Source of the DNA: JAVBNH01 sp031551635 | GTDB taxonomy: Bacteria > Bacillota > Clostridia > Oscillospirales > Acutalibacteraceae | Assembly (NCBI GenBank): GCA_031551635.1 | Contig: JAVBNH010000002.1 | Coordinates: 124,001-188,000, forward strand | Length of the DNA: 64,000 nucleotides | Direction: 5' to 3' | Part shown: one piece after another, positions 51,997 through 61,441 of the stretch | How positions within the stretch are numbered: the first letter of the stretch is position 1 | Layout: each line of letters begins with the position of its first letter | Translations under genes and position numbers: made by a program | The notes under the pieces: model-generated | The model's input: the letters and a program-made list of their open reading frames with translations, nothing else | The model's database searches: none | What the model was told of the DNA's origin: nothing

Positions 51997-53764
51997 GGAT
52001 CCGAGATACTCGACACTGACAAAGCCGAAGGATACAAAAAAGACATTGATGCGTCTCTGGAAATATCTTTTCCGGCATAAATATATGCTTTTCGGCGCCT
52101 TTCTGCTGACTGTTTCGAGCAATGTCTTTGCTCTTATCGGTCCGATGCTCTCAGGAAAAGCCATTGATGCCATTGGAACAGTCGCCGGAGGTGTCGATTT
52201 CCCAAAAGTTTTTCTCTATTGCGCTCTGATGGGCGGCTTCTATCTAATTTCTGCCGCGCTGTCATATATGCTTTCCGTACTGATGATAAATCTATCGCAA
52301 AAGGTTGTCTATACCATGCGGCGTGACGTTTTTAACAAGCTCGCGGATTTACCGGTAGGGTTTTATGATAAGCATCAAGCGGGTGATATAGTCAGCCGAA
52401 TTTCCTATGATATTGATACCGTCAACGCCTCGCTCTCAAATGATTTTTTGCAGATAGCGACCAGCGTTATCACCGTTTTCGGCTCTCTAATCATGATGCT
52501 GCGCATATCGCCCGCAATGGTTCTTATTTTTGCCGTGACCATACCGATTTCAATTATTCTCACAAAGTATATGACCGGCAAGGTGCGTCCGCTTTTCAGA
52601 AAGCGTTCCGCGAAGCTCGGCGAGCTTAACGGCTATGCTGAGGAAATTATTACAGGGCAAAAAACTATAAAATCGTATAATCAGGAGCAGACGATAATCG
52701 GAAGATTTAACGAGAGGAATAATGACGCGGTCACGGCTTATTACAACGCCGAATACTACGGTGGCATGGTGGGTCCGACGGTCAATTTTGTCAACAACCT
52801 ATCCCTGACACTTATCAGCGTTGTAGGCGCGTTTTTGTTCCTCAGCTCAAAAATCACACTTGGTAATCTTTCATCTTTTGTTTTATATTCAAGAAGATTT
52901 TCAGGGCCAATCAATGAGATGGCGAACATCTTAAGCGAGCTGCAGTCGGCATTTTCGGCGGCTGAAAGGGTTTTTAATCTCATTGACGAGGAGGGCGAAA
53001 AGGCAGACGAGCCGGACGCTCCTGAGCTCACGGATATTGAGGGCAATGTTGAGATGAGGGACATTGTTTTTGGCTATACTGACGATAAAATTGTTATAAA
53101 AAATCTTGATTTGGTGGCGAAAAAGGGGAGCCGTGTGGCTATTGTCGGTCACACAGGAGCCGGAAAAACCACACTGATAAATCTGCTCATGCGTTTTTAT
53201 GACCCTCAGAGCGGTGTTATATCCGTTGACGGGAACGACATAAAAAAAGTGAAGAGGAACAGCCTGAGGCTTTCATATTCAATGGTTTTGCAGGATACCT
53301 GGCTCTTTTGCGGCACTGTTTTTGAAAATATCGCTTACGGTAAGGAAGGCGCGACAATGGAGGAGGTAGTCGCAGCGGCAAAGGCGGCGAAAATCCATTC
53401 CTTCATCGAATCCCTCCCTGAGGGTTACAACACGGTTATAAATGAGGACGGAATGAATATTTCTCAGGGGCAAAAGCAGCTCATTACCATTGCGAGGGCG
53501 ATGCTGCTTGAGGCGAAAATGCTGATTCTTGATGAGGCGACCTCTAATGTTGATACTAGAACCGAAATCCAGATACAAAAAGCGATGCAGAAGCTCATGA
53601 AGGATAAAACCTGCTTTGTGATAGCGCACAGGCTTTCGACAATTCAAAATTCCGATATTATTCTGGTGGTGCAGGACGGCGAGGTTGTTGAAAAGGGTAA
53701 TCATGAGGAGCTTATGAGCCGCAACGGGCTTTACTATACCCTCTATCATTCGCAATTTGCATAA
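51989..53764 (+). CDS. ABC exporter half-transporter, catalytic-site subunit
   Basis: A 592-residue half-transporter starting at TTG 51989, eight bases after GGGAGG and overlapping the previous gene by 8 bp. Six transmembrane helices precede an ATPase domain with GHTGAGKTT, signature ISQGQKQL, Walker B ILDEATSNVD and H-loop VIAHRLSTI. Walker B Glu and H-loop His are intact while the signature deviates from LSGGQ, which complements the partner. Substrate unknown; MarR control suggests a toxic compound. Confidence 0.9.
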   Translation: MPKDPRYSTLTKPKDTKKTLMRLWKYLFRHKYMLFGAFLLTVSSNVFALIGPMLSGKAIDAIGTVAGGVDFPKVFLYCALMGGFYLISAALSYMLSVLMINLSQKVVYTMRRDVFNKLADLPVGFYDKHQAGDIVSRISYDIDTVNASLSNDFLQIATSVITVFGSLIMMLRISPAMVLIFAVTIPISIILTKYMTGKVRPLFRKRSAKLGELNGYAEEIITGQKTIKSYNQEQTIIGRFNERNNDAVTAYYNAEYYGGMVGPTVNFVNNLSLTLISVVGAFLFLSSKITLGNLSSFVLYSRRFSGPINEMANILSELQSAFSAAERVFNLIDEEGEKADEPDAPELTDIEGNVEMRDIVFGYTDDKIVIKNLDLVAKKGSRVAIVGHTGAGKTTLINLLMRFYDPQSGVISVDGNDIKKVKRNSLRLSYSMVLQDTWLFCGTVFENIAYGKEGATMEEVVAAAKAAKIHSFIESLPEGYNTVINEDGMNISQGQKQLITIARAMLLEAKMLILDEATSNVDTRTEIQIQKAMQKLMKDKTCFVIAHRLSTIQNSDIILVVQDGEVVEKGNHEELMSRNGLYYTLYHSQFA

Positions 53765-53815
53765 AAGAAATTATCAAAAAGATATGTGAACATTGCGCAA
53801 AATTTTGAAAAATAA

Positions 53816-53844
53816 TTGACACATTTTATGATTCATGTTACTAT
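53816..53844 (+). promoter_or_regulatory. Promoter of the secreted GH42-like gene
   Basis: TTGACA (53816-53821), 17 bp, TACTAT (53839-53844), 40 bp upstream of the ATG. An in-frame TTG inside this -35 box is therefore not the start. Confidence 0.65.
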
Positions 53845-53884
53845 CGTAGTGTTAGACAAAAAATTAAAATGGGGAGTCAAATTT

Positions 53885-56800
53885 ATGCGCAAAACAAAAA
53901 TTCTTATCAGCATTATCCTTGTGGTTTTATTTTCATTGCAAACCCTTGCGCTTTCTGGCGCGCCGCTCAATGTTCTTGTTAATATGGTTAACGGCACTCC
54001 GAGGCTTTCTGTGGATGGCAAGCAGTATGTCCCCACCGTGTTTTTCGGGAACACCGACATGGCAGAAGGCTCCAACTATGTGCCCGAGCAGGTTTCGCTC
54101 GCGGGGAGTAACGGCGTGAATCTGCATTCGGTTATTTATAACCTTATGTTCTCCGACGACTATACAAATACCGAGAGCTGGACCTATAGAAAGCTGCGCT
54201 CCTGCATGGACCAGGTCATAAAGGGCAATGCTACTCAGACCGGCGACCCGAACGCGAAAATCATCCTGCGCGTGAGCGTTGTCGCGGCTTACGGAGCATG
54301 GCAGTATTCTTCCTATGAGCAGGTTCCGCTTCCGTGGAGAGACCAGCTTATTAAATATACAAACGGTGACTTCACCGACCCTGACGGCAACTATGTCGTC
54401 TCAATGGCTTCTGACGAATGGGCGGCTCAGGCTAACGCGAAGCTTGCCACTGTTGTTACATATCTCCTCAATCACCCTGATTACGCAGACCATATCGCCG
54501 GAATTCACCTCGAAAATTACGAATGGTTCCAGCACGGCTTCAGGGAAAAGGGCAGTGATGTTTCCGCTACAAATGACGCGAAATTCAGAAGCTGGCTATT
54601 GACGAAATACGGCAGTCTCTCAGAGATAAACAATGCCTGGGGAACCTCTTATACTGATATTTCACAAGCTATAGTGCCGCGCGATTTGCCGAATAATCTT
54701 TCAGGCGATGCGCCATATGCCAACACCCTTCTGCTGACAAAAGCCGAGCAGCGTTTTGTTGATTATAACGACTATATAAACTGGCTGACCTCAGACAGAA
54801 TCAACACCCTCGCGAAAACTGTTAAGGAAGCCTCAAGCAACAAGCTTATGTGCATCTCCTTCGCAGGCTACACCTTTGAGCTTGCCGACGCGCAGTCGGG
54901 GCATTTTGATATGAGAACCCTTCTTGATTCGCCTTATCTTGATGGCTTCGCGGCACCCGTTACATATAATGACAGAACCTACAATACCGGCGGGTTGAAT
55001 CCGAACAACAGCCCTGTCGGAGCGACAAGCGCGTATATGTCACTCGCCGATTCTGTTGTCCGAGCTGGTAAAATCTGGTTCCAGGAATCGGACGAGCGTG
55101 CGAACATCAATCCGGAGGTCACCTATACCGATACTTTCCTGCCTCCTGTGCAGAGCGTTAACGACATGATTAATGTCCACAAGAGGGAAATGGGCAGCAA
55201 TATTATCCACGGGACAGGCATGTGGGCGATGGATTTGGTCGGCAAGGGCTGGCTTTACAGCAGCCCGGTTTGGAAAAATCTTTCCCAGCTTAATATGATT
55301 TATCAGAATTATGCCGCGTCTCAGACCTCACGCTCAAAATTTGACGTCGCCTTGGTTGTCGATGAAAAAGCGGAATCCATAAACGGTCAGCCCTCCTTCA
55401 CAGGCATCAGCTACGATTTGCTCTCGAATGCAAGGCTCGAGTGCTACCGTGCGGGTGTTTCCTTCAGTCTGGTTGAGCTTGGCGAAGTGCTCGCAGGTAA
55501 GGTTGACGACGCGAAGGTGTATATTTTCCTCAACCCTTACAGGCTTTCAAGCGCTCAGGTGACAACTCTTAGGTCACGGATTCAGAATAACAATAAGCTT
55601 TCAGTTTTTATGTACGGCTTTGGAAATCTTTCCGCAACGGACATCAGTAATCTGACAGGCGGAATGACTATATCTACAGATACAACAGGCAGCTCTGCAA
55701 TGACGCTTTCCTCTGCCGCTACTTCTACACTTCCGGGCTCAGTCACCCCTTCAAACCCGAGAAATCTCACCCCTCGTTATAAGGTTACAAGTGGTCAATC
55801 AACAGTCTTAGGCAGATACGGCTCAAGCGGCTCGAGCGGAACAATTTCTTTCGCTCTCAAAAATAATACAAACTACAAATCAATTTTCTTTGGCGCGACA
55901 TATTTAAATAAGGAGAATATCCGCGCTTTTGCCAAGCTTGCAGGCGCTCAGGTATTCTCAGCAAACAACGATGTAGTTGTCGCAAATGAGAATATGATAA
56001 GCTACTGCGCGACTGTTGCCGGCAGCAAAACACTGAGCTTCAACAGTGCGACAAACGTTTACGATTACTTTGCCAATACTTGGTATTATAATGTCCCCTC
56101 TATTAACTTCACAGCCGCGACAGGCGAAACGAAATATTTCTTCTACGGCAGTGTTCCATCGATAAATGCGATGAGCCTACCCTCATGGAGCGGCTTTGTA
56201 ACGCTTGATTCTGTATCCCTCAGCGGTACGGCGGTAACCGGCAGCACTTTAAGCGTGACTCCGACCTTCTCAGCGGCAGTCGCGAGCCCGGATATTAGCT
56301 ATCAGTGGCAGAAATCGACTGACGGAACTCTCAACTGGACTGATATAGCAGGCGCGAACGCCTCCACCTATACACCGAATTATGCGGATGTCGGCTATTA
56401 CCTCAGGGCAATTGTCACCTCAAACGGCACGAATGTCCTCGCCGCGTCAAAAATAACCAATAAAACCGCCTTGACCGCGACAAATATATCCCTTAGCTCA
56501 GCAAATGTAAGCGGTTATGCTGTTGTCGGCGCAACACTGAGCGCAAGCGCTGAATATTCGGCGGAAATATCGAATCCGGTTATAAAGTATCAGTGGCAGC
56601 GCAGCAATAACGGCATTGACGGCTGGGTAAATATTTCAGGCGCAGTTTCTGCGGCATATACTTTGAGCAGCGCAGACCTCGGGAAATATATTAGAGCAGC
56701 TATAACCTCGAACGACAACCGTCTGCTCGCGGGTACTGCTTCAAGCGCGGCGACAGGCATAGTCAAGAGTGATATAGTGCTGACAGGCGTGTCAGTCAGT

Positions 56801-58279
56801 GGTACAGCGAAAATAGGCAATGTCCTCACAGGAAGCGCGAGTTATTCCGCGGCTGTCACCACACCGGATATCAGATATATCTGGCAGCGCTCAGTGAATA
56901 AGGATACATGGGTTGATATTCCTCTGGCGAACAGTGTTACATATATTCTTACTCAAGAGGATGTCGGGAATTATATCAGACTCAAAGTGGTTTCAAACGA
57001 CACAAATGTCGCAATGAGCGAAGCAGTCAGCATGCCGAGCGCCTTAATCGCTGACAGTATTTCCATAACTGCCGCGGCTTTCACGGGTACGGAAAAAGAG
57101 GGCAGCGTCCTGAGCGCTTTTGTGAGCTACAACAAGACTTTTACCTTTACTCCCGATATTACCCTGACATGGCAGAGAAGCGCGAACGGCATTGACTATT
57201 CGGATATTCCTAATGCAAACAGCACTTCCTATATCTTAACGGCGGCTGACGCGGGCAAGTATATCAGGCTTCGCGCCGTGTCGAACGGCACTAATATTGA
57301 GGCGGGTACCGTTTACTCAGTCAGCTCAGGTATTATCGCTGAAAAATTTATTATGACATCTGTGAGCGTTTCCGGTCTTGAAAAAATCGGAAATACTCTG
57401 AGCGCGTCACTTCAGCTGAATAAACCCTTCCCGGGCACACCTTCTGTAGCATATATCTGGCAGAGAAGCGCAAACGGCATTGACTATACGGATATTGCCG
57501 GCGCAAACAGTGTCTCATATATTCTTACTGAGAATGATATTTCCTGCTATATCAGGCTCAAAGTAGTTTCGAACGGGACAAATATTGAAGCGGGAACACT
57601 TTATTCTCAGCCGACAGCAGCGATTAAGGGCATATACAATATCACCTCTGTTTCGCTCAGCGGCAGCGCAGTGGCGGGGAATACCCTGAGTGTCTCGTGG
57701 AATCTTGATAAGCCGTATCCAGGTACGCTGAACCCTGCACTCAAATGGCAGAGAAGCCTTGACGGGAATAACTGGACGGATATAAGCGGCGAGATTTCGG
57801 CGGCATATATTCTGAAAGTCGCGGATATTGGGTACTTTATAAGATGTAATGTCAGCTCTGACGGTCAGTTTGTTGAGCCGTGCAGCCTGTTTACCGCGTC
57901 AAGCGCGGCGGTAGCTGATGGCGTGAGAATTAAATCTGTCAGCATCAGCGGCACTCTAAAGACCGGCACAACTGTTAATGCGGCAGTGGTTTATGAAGGC
58001 GTAGGGAACACCCCAGCGCCGGTATTTCAATGGAAAATATCAGATGACGGGATTAACTGGATAAATATTGACGGTGCGATAGCCGCTTCACTGACGCTCA
58101 CAAACGATATGGCAGGCAAATATATTAAGGTTGAGGTCAGTTATAACGGCTCGACAGCAGTCTCAGATATTCAAACAGTAACGGCTACACCGGTCAATCC
58201 GCCGAAAAAATCCGTCTGGGAACGATTCTTGGAGTTTATTCAAAAGATTGTTGCTTTCTTCCAAAATATGTTTAAATAA
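53885..58279 (+). CDS. Secreted GH42-like glycosidase with seven Ig-like repeats
   Basis: A 1,464-residue secreted protein. Signal peptide at residues 1-24. A TIM-barrel domain resembling family 42 beta-galactosidases covers about 30-440, with candidate catalytic Glu residues in HLENYEW (E210/E213) and WFQESDE (E401), followed by a trimerisation-like domain (440-580). From about residue 770 come seven Ig-like repeats of ~90 residues, each with a W-Q-(R/K)-S core (YQWQKS, YIWQRS, LTWQRS, FQWKIS). The C-terminal FLEFIQKIVAFFQNMFK is an amphipathic tail shared with the giant protein at 28898-38053. GGGGAG precedes ATG 53885. Glycan degradation outside the cell is likely; the exact sugar is unknown. 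Confidence 0.75.
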   Translation: MRKTKILISIILVVLFSLQTLALSGAPLNVLVNMVNGTPRLSVDGKQYVPTVFFGNTDMAEGSNYVPEQVSLAGSNGVNLHSVIYNLMFSDDYTNTESWTYRKLRSCMDQVIKGNATQTGDPNAKIILRVSVVAAYGAWQYSSYEQVPLPWRDQLIKYTNGDFTDPDGNYVVSMASDEWAAQANAKLATVVTYLLNHPDYADHIAGIHLENYEWFQHGFREKGSDVSATNDAKFRSWLLTKYGSLSEINNAWGTSYTDISQAIVPRDLPNNLSGDAPYANTLLLTKAEQRFVDYNDYINWLTSDRINTLAKTVKEASSNKLMCISFAGYTFELADAQSGHFDMRTLLDSPYLDGFAAPVTYNDRTYNTGGLNPNNSPVGATSAYMSLADSVVRAGKIWFQESDERANINPEVTYTDTFLPPVQSVNDMINVHKREMGSNIIHGTGMWAMDLVGKGWLYSSPVWKNLSQLNMIYQNYAASQTSRSKFDVALVVDEKAESINGQPSFTGISYDLLSNARLECYRAGVSFSLVELGEVLAGKVDDAKVYIFLNPYRLSSAQVTTLRSRIQNNNKLSVFMYGFGNLSATDISNLTGGMTISTDTTGSSAMTLSSAATSTLPGSVTPSNPRNLTPRYKVTSGQSTVLGRYGSSGSSGTISFALKNNTNYKSIFFGATYLNKENIRAFAKLAGAQVFSANNDVVVANENMISYCATVAGSKTLSFNSATNVYDYFANTWYYNVPSINFTAATGETKYFFYGSVPSINAMSLPSWSGFVTLDSVSLSGTAVTGSTLSVTPTFSAAVASPDISYQWQKSTDGTLNWTDIAGANASTYTPNYADVGYYLRAIVTSNGTNVLAASKITNKTALTATNISLSSANVSGYAVVGATLSASAEYSAEISNPVIKYQWQRSNNGIDGWVNISGAVSAAYTLSSADLGKYIRAAITSNDNRLLAGTASSAATGIVKSDIVLTGVSVSGTAKIGNVLTGSASYSAAVTTPDIRYIWQRSVNKDTWVDIPLANSVTYILTQEDVGNYIRLKVVSNDTNVAMSEAVSMPSALIADSISITAAAFTGTEKEGSVLSAFVSYNKTFTFTPDITLTWQRSANGIDYSDIPNANSTSYILTAADAGKYIRLRAVSNGTNIEAGTVYSVSSGIIAEKFIMTSVSVSGLEKIGNTLSASLQLNKPFPGTPSVAYIWQRSANGIDYTDIAGANSVSYILTENDISCYIRLKVVSNGTNIEAGTLYSQPTAAIKGIYNITSVSLSGSAVAGNTLSVSWNLDKPYPGTLNPALKWQRSLDGNNWTDISGEISAAYILKVADIGYFIRCNVSSDGQFVEPCSLFTASSAAVADGVRIKSVSISGTLKTGTTVNAAVVYEGVGNTPAPVFQWKISDDGINWINIDGAIAASLTLTNDMAGKYIKVEVSYNGSTAVSDIQTVTATPVNPPKKSVWERFLEFIQKIVAFFQNMFK

Positions 58280-58295
58280 TATAGGAGTGTTTAAT

Positions 58296-58778
58296 TTGAA
58301 GAAAATTTTCATGGTTTTTTTGTCTTTGTGCCTTTGCTTCTGTTTCACGGCGCCGATTTACGCCTTTGCTGAAGAAGCACTGAACGCAGACGAGCTCGGA
58401 AAAATGCTAGCCGAAGAGGCGACCTATATCAATAAAACACTTGACGGTGATGTTGAGACAGTTTTCATCTCCTTCGATATTGAAGCTGGCGACTTTTCGA
58501 ACTTGATGAAGCTTGATGTGCTGAAAGCCTTCACAAAATACGCTTTTGAAAAGCAAAAGGACTTTGCAAGCGAAGAAGCTAAGCTGCTTTCAAAAACGCA
58601 GATTGCGGGTGAAGCCTTCCTGCACATGCTGGGCTACAGGCTGACAAAAGCATTTGGCGGTGATAGCGGACCTTTCGCTACATATTACAATCAGTTTAAG
58701 GTTGTCGAAATCAACATAGACGAGGCGAGAATTTCTCCCGCTTTCATTAATTTCATTGGTATGATTTTAGCACCTTAG
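58296..58778 (+). CDS. Small secreted protein of unknown function
   Basis: A 160-residue protein with a signal peptide (MKKIFMVFLSLCLCFCF, cleavage after about residue 25). The rest is soluble and helical, with no motif I recognise. TTG 58296 has AGGAGTG six bases upstream and lies 16 bp after the GH42-like gene, so they are co-transcribed. The last codons and TAG stop fall inside repeat element copy 7, so its 3' end may have been altered by insertion of the element. Confidence 0.7.
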   Translation: MKKIFMVFLSLCLCFCFTAPIYAFAEEALNADELGKMLAEEATYINKTLDGDVETVFISFDIEAGDFSNLMKLDVLKAFTKYAFEKQKDFASEEAKLLSKTQIAGEAFLHMLGYRLTKAFGGDSGPFATYYNQFKVVEINIDEARISPAFINFIGMILAP

Positions 58779-58843
58779 TGGGCTGAACGTGCAATAAAAA
58801 ACAAGACTTGGGTTGTGGGCTTGGCAAACCAAGCCCACGTTAG
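58770..58843 (+). repeat. Dispersed palindromic repeat element, copy 7
   Basis: A 74-bp copy, GCACCTTAGTGGGCTGAACG to AAGCCCACGTTAG, with intact hairpin apart from one base. Its CCTTAG end supplies the TAG stop of the preceding gene. It lies between two convergent genes. Confidence 0.88.
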
Positions 58844-58862
58844 CATAATAGAAATTAAACAG

Positions 58863-58917
58863 CAAAAAAAGAGCCCTGATTATTCTTTCGGGATTAATCA
58901 GGGCTCTGTTTTTTTTT
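58863..58917. terminator. Bidirectional terminator between convergent genes
   Basis: A 13-bp stem AGAGCCCTGATTA (58870-58882) / TAATCAGGGCTCT (58895-58907), with a T-run after it on the plus strand and an A-run before it, which serves the minus-strand rhamnosidase gene. Confidence 0.9.
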
Positions 58918-58926
58918 GTTTTTGCG

Positions 58927-61182
58927 TCAGCGTTTTAAAACCAGCAATTCCTCATAGTTATCAAGGTTTATCGCACTTTTGCCATTTTCGAAGATGTATG
59001 AGTTCGGCAGTTCAATTTCACCTTCAACCGCAGCGGGAGCGTTGACGCTGAGTAAAATATTGCTGCCCTCACGCTTCCATTCAACCTCGACCTTACCCGC
59101 GGGTAATATATGATAAGCCTTCGCGAAAGTCAAATCATCGATAAAATCAGGCGCGATTTTTATCTCATTGGAATTTCTGCAATAGGGATTCACCCTGATA
59201 CCCGCGATAGACTTAATAAACCAGCCGTTTACATCGCCGAGGAAGTGGTGATTGTAGCTTGTTCCGAAATCAGTGAAATCATCGCGGAACTCCTCAACCA
59301 TAGCGGTAAAGCCAAGCTTCACTAGATGAGCATAGGAAGGCGGACTGTCCTGCATTATCATCTTGTAGGCGAGCTCGCCTTGTCCGAAGGTTGAAAGCAG
59401 GTGGAAAATAATCCTGAAGCCGAGCATGCCGACATCGAAATGGTCATCTGCGCAGTGAATCATTTCAAGCAGTCTCGCGAAGGCTGCTGATTTTTCACCT
59501 TCCGTAAAAACGCCATAGTAAATCGCCATGCACTGCGAGGTCTGGCAGTTTCCGGCGGCGGTCATTGTGCCGAAATCGATTTTATATTTTCTGATATTCT
59601 CTAAGAGCTTCATGCGTAGATTTTCTGCAAAGATTTTTTTATTCTCCATACCAATCTCATCGAAAATAAACGCCGCCATGCGCGCTATTTCCATTGACAT
59701 AATGCTGTTTGTCAGCTCGACAGGAGCTTGATGGCTGTCAGCTCCGCGGTTCACCTGAACCCAGTCCCCGAGCCCGAAATCAATGAGACCCTGGTCATTC
59801 AGATTCGCGTCAAGATACTCGAGATAGCGGAAAATTGCTGTTGCGTTTTCTCTGAGGATTGCCTTGTCACCTCTGTAGAGATAGGTATAGTAAGGCAAAG
59901 TCGTCAGAACTTGATCCCAGCACGGACCGTTACCCCAATGGTAACCCCAGTCGCCTGTCGGCACAATTCCCGGGAGCTTTCCGTCCTCATGCATGGCGCT
60001 CCTGACATTATTGAGCCATTCCGAATAAGACTTTTCTGCTTTGAAATTGAGTAAAGTATGCTCACACGAGACCGACGCGTCACCTGTCCAGCCGTTTTTT
60101 TCTCTGTGAGGGCAGTCAGTCGGGAAATAGTAAAAATTCGCGAGAGTCGAGCGCAGACACATTTCGTAAATTTTATTTATCACTTCATTTGAGCATTCAA
60201 AGCCGCCAATTCGCTCGAGAGCGCTGTTCATTACGACATATGTCAAAAAGTCCTCAGTTGCCTGCTCCTCGCGAAGCCCGCGAACGAAAACATAACGGAA
60301 ACCGAAATAGGTAAAATGTGGTGAATATATTTCTTCGCCCTCGCCCGAGCAGGTGTATTCTATTCTTTGAACGTAACCCTCCGGATAAAAATGAGCAATA
60401 TTGCCAAGGTCGAGCTTCCCGCCGCGCAGCCAGTCGCCGTGCTCCAGAATCAGCTTTTGATTCTTTTCTGCTTTAATAACCAGTTGGGTTTTGCCCGCTG
60501 AGTTTATTCCGAAATCATATAAATAGCCGTCATCCTGTTTTGTAATTGAAACAGGGCTTAGTATCCTATAGGGTAAAATAGGATCCGCGCCGCAGATACG
60601 GCGTTTTCCGCGTGGATTTTCCGCGACAAGCGAGTTTTCCCAAGAGCTGTCATCAAAGCCCGGTAAATTCCAGTTTTTAATTTCCAGATTAGCATCATAA
60701 AACTCACCGCTGCGCAGGTCATTAAAGATGATGGGGGAGGAAGCGAATTTTGTTGTTTCGTCGCTCTCGAACTCCAGCTTTTCACCGTTTTCGTCACTTC
60801 CCTCGAAGCGGAAGGCGATTTTTGGTGAGGAACGGAACGGCGCTTTATCAAAATCCCAGATATAGCCGCCGAAGGCGTTCTGCATGCCATTGCCCGCGAT
60901 AATACCAATGGTGTTCGGTCCTGTACTCAGCTCGTCAGTCAGGTCGTATTTGTCAAAATAGACATTATGGTCACTGTTGCTGATATAAGGTTCAAGGTGT
61001 CCCTTGGTTATTTTTTTTCCATTGATATAAAGCTCGTAAAAGCCCAGTCCCGATATTAGCAGCTTCGCCTTAGTCAAAGTTTTCGCGATGTTGAAGCTTT
61101 TTCTGAAATAGGGTGCTGCTATATGCCTGTCATAGCCGCCTTTTTCGAGTGTAGAGCATATAAATTTTTCCGGAAAATCCAT
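58927..61182 (-). CDS. Alpha-L-rhamnosidase-like glycoside hydrolase, family 78
   Basis: A 751-residue cytoplasmic enzyme. N-terminal beta-sandwich domains (YFRKSFNI, GFYELYINGKKI, GNGMQNAFGGYIW) precede an (alpha/alpha)6 barrel. The hallmark DCPHREKNGWTGDASV carries the catalytic acid region; LPGIVPTGDWGYHWGNGPCW and TSYNHHFLGDVNGWF in outline are also GH78-like. It removes terminal rhamnose from plant or bacterial glycans. ATG 61182 with GAAAGGTAAG upstream is preferred over TTG 61200. It is probably monocistronic. Confidence 0.88.
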   Translation of the reverse strand: MDFPEKFICSTLEKGGYDRHIAAPYFRKSFNIAKTLTKAKLLISGLGFYELYINGKKITKGHLEPYISNSDHNVYFDKYDLTDELSTGPNTIGIIAGNGMQNAFGGYIWDFDKAPFRSSPKIAFRFEGSDENGEKLEFESDETTKFASSPIIFNDLRSGEFYDANLEIKNWNLPGFDDSSWENSLVAENPRGKRRICGADPILPYRILSPVSITKQDDGYLYDFGINSAGKTQLVIKAEKNQKLILEHGDWLRGGKLDLGNIAHFYPEGYVQRIEYTCSGEGEEIYSPHFTYFGFRYVFVRGLREEQATEDFLTYVVMNSALERIGGFECSNEVINKIYEMCLRSTLANFYYFPTDCPHREKNGWTGDASVSCEHTLLNFKAEKSYSEWLNNVRSAMHEDGKLPGIVPTGDWGYHWGNGPCWDQVLTTLPYYTYLYRGDKAILRENATAIFRYLEYLDANLNDQGLIDFGLGDWVQVNRGADSHQAPVELTNSIMSMEIARMAAFIFDEIGMENKKIFAENLRMKLLENIRKYKIDFGTMTAAGNCQTSQCMAIYYGVFTEGEKSAAFARLLEMIHCADDHFDVGMLGFRIIFHLLSTFGQGELAYKMIMQDSPPSYAHLVKLGFTAMVEEFRDDFTDFGTSYNHHFLGDVNGWFIKSIAGIRVNPYCRNSNEIKIAPDFIDDLTFAKAYHILPAGKVEVEWKREGSNILLSVNAPAAVEGEIELPNSYIFENGKSAINLDNYEELLVLKR

Positions 61183-61215
61183 AAAAATCTTACCTTTCAA
61201 ATATATTCAGGTTTT

Positions 61216-61244
61216 ATTATATAGTAGATTTTTCCTGGAGGCAA
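61216..61244 (-). promoter_or_regulatory. Promoter of the GH78 gene
   Basis: On the minus strand, TTGCCT (61244-61239), 17 bp, TATAAT (61221-61216), about 35 bp before the ATG. Confidence 0.6.
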
Positions 61245-61254
61245 GATGTTTTTT

Positions 61255-61279
61255 AATTGACAATTGACAATTGACAATT
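61255..61279 (+). repeat. Heptamer tandem repeat AATTGAC x3
   Basis: Three exact AATTGAC units plus AATT. Period 7 like the other arrays, but without the TAG core. Confidence 0.8.
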
Positions 61280-61396
61280 TTTGTCGGGAAGACAGATTCG
61301 ATAGAATCTTTACAATATTACCCGACTGGATTTAAATAAAAATAATCAGTATATAATAGAAAATGTAAACTCAAACTGACTCATAAAAAATTATAA

Positions 61397-61424
61397 TTGA
61401 CATCCTGCTTATATATGGTAAAAT
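61397..61424 (+). promoter_or_regulatory. Promoter of the UroD-family gene
   Basis: TTGACA (61397-61402), 16 bp, TAAAAT (61419-61424). The heptamer array 61442-61490 lies in the resulting leader. Confidence 0.6.
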
Positions 61425-61441
61425 ATAGATGCAATAAATCA

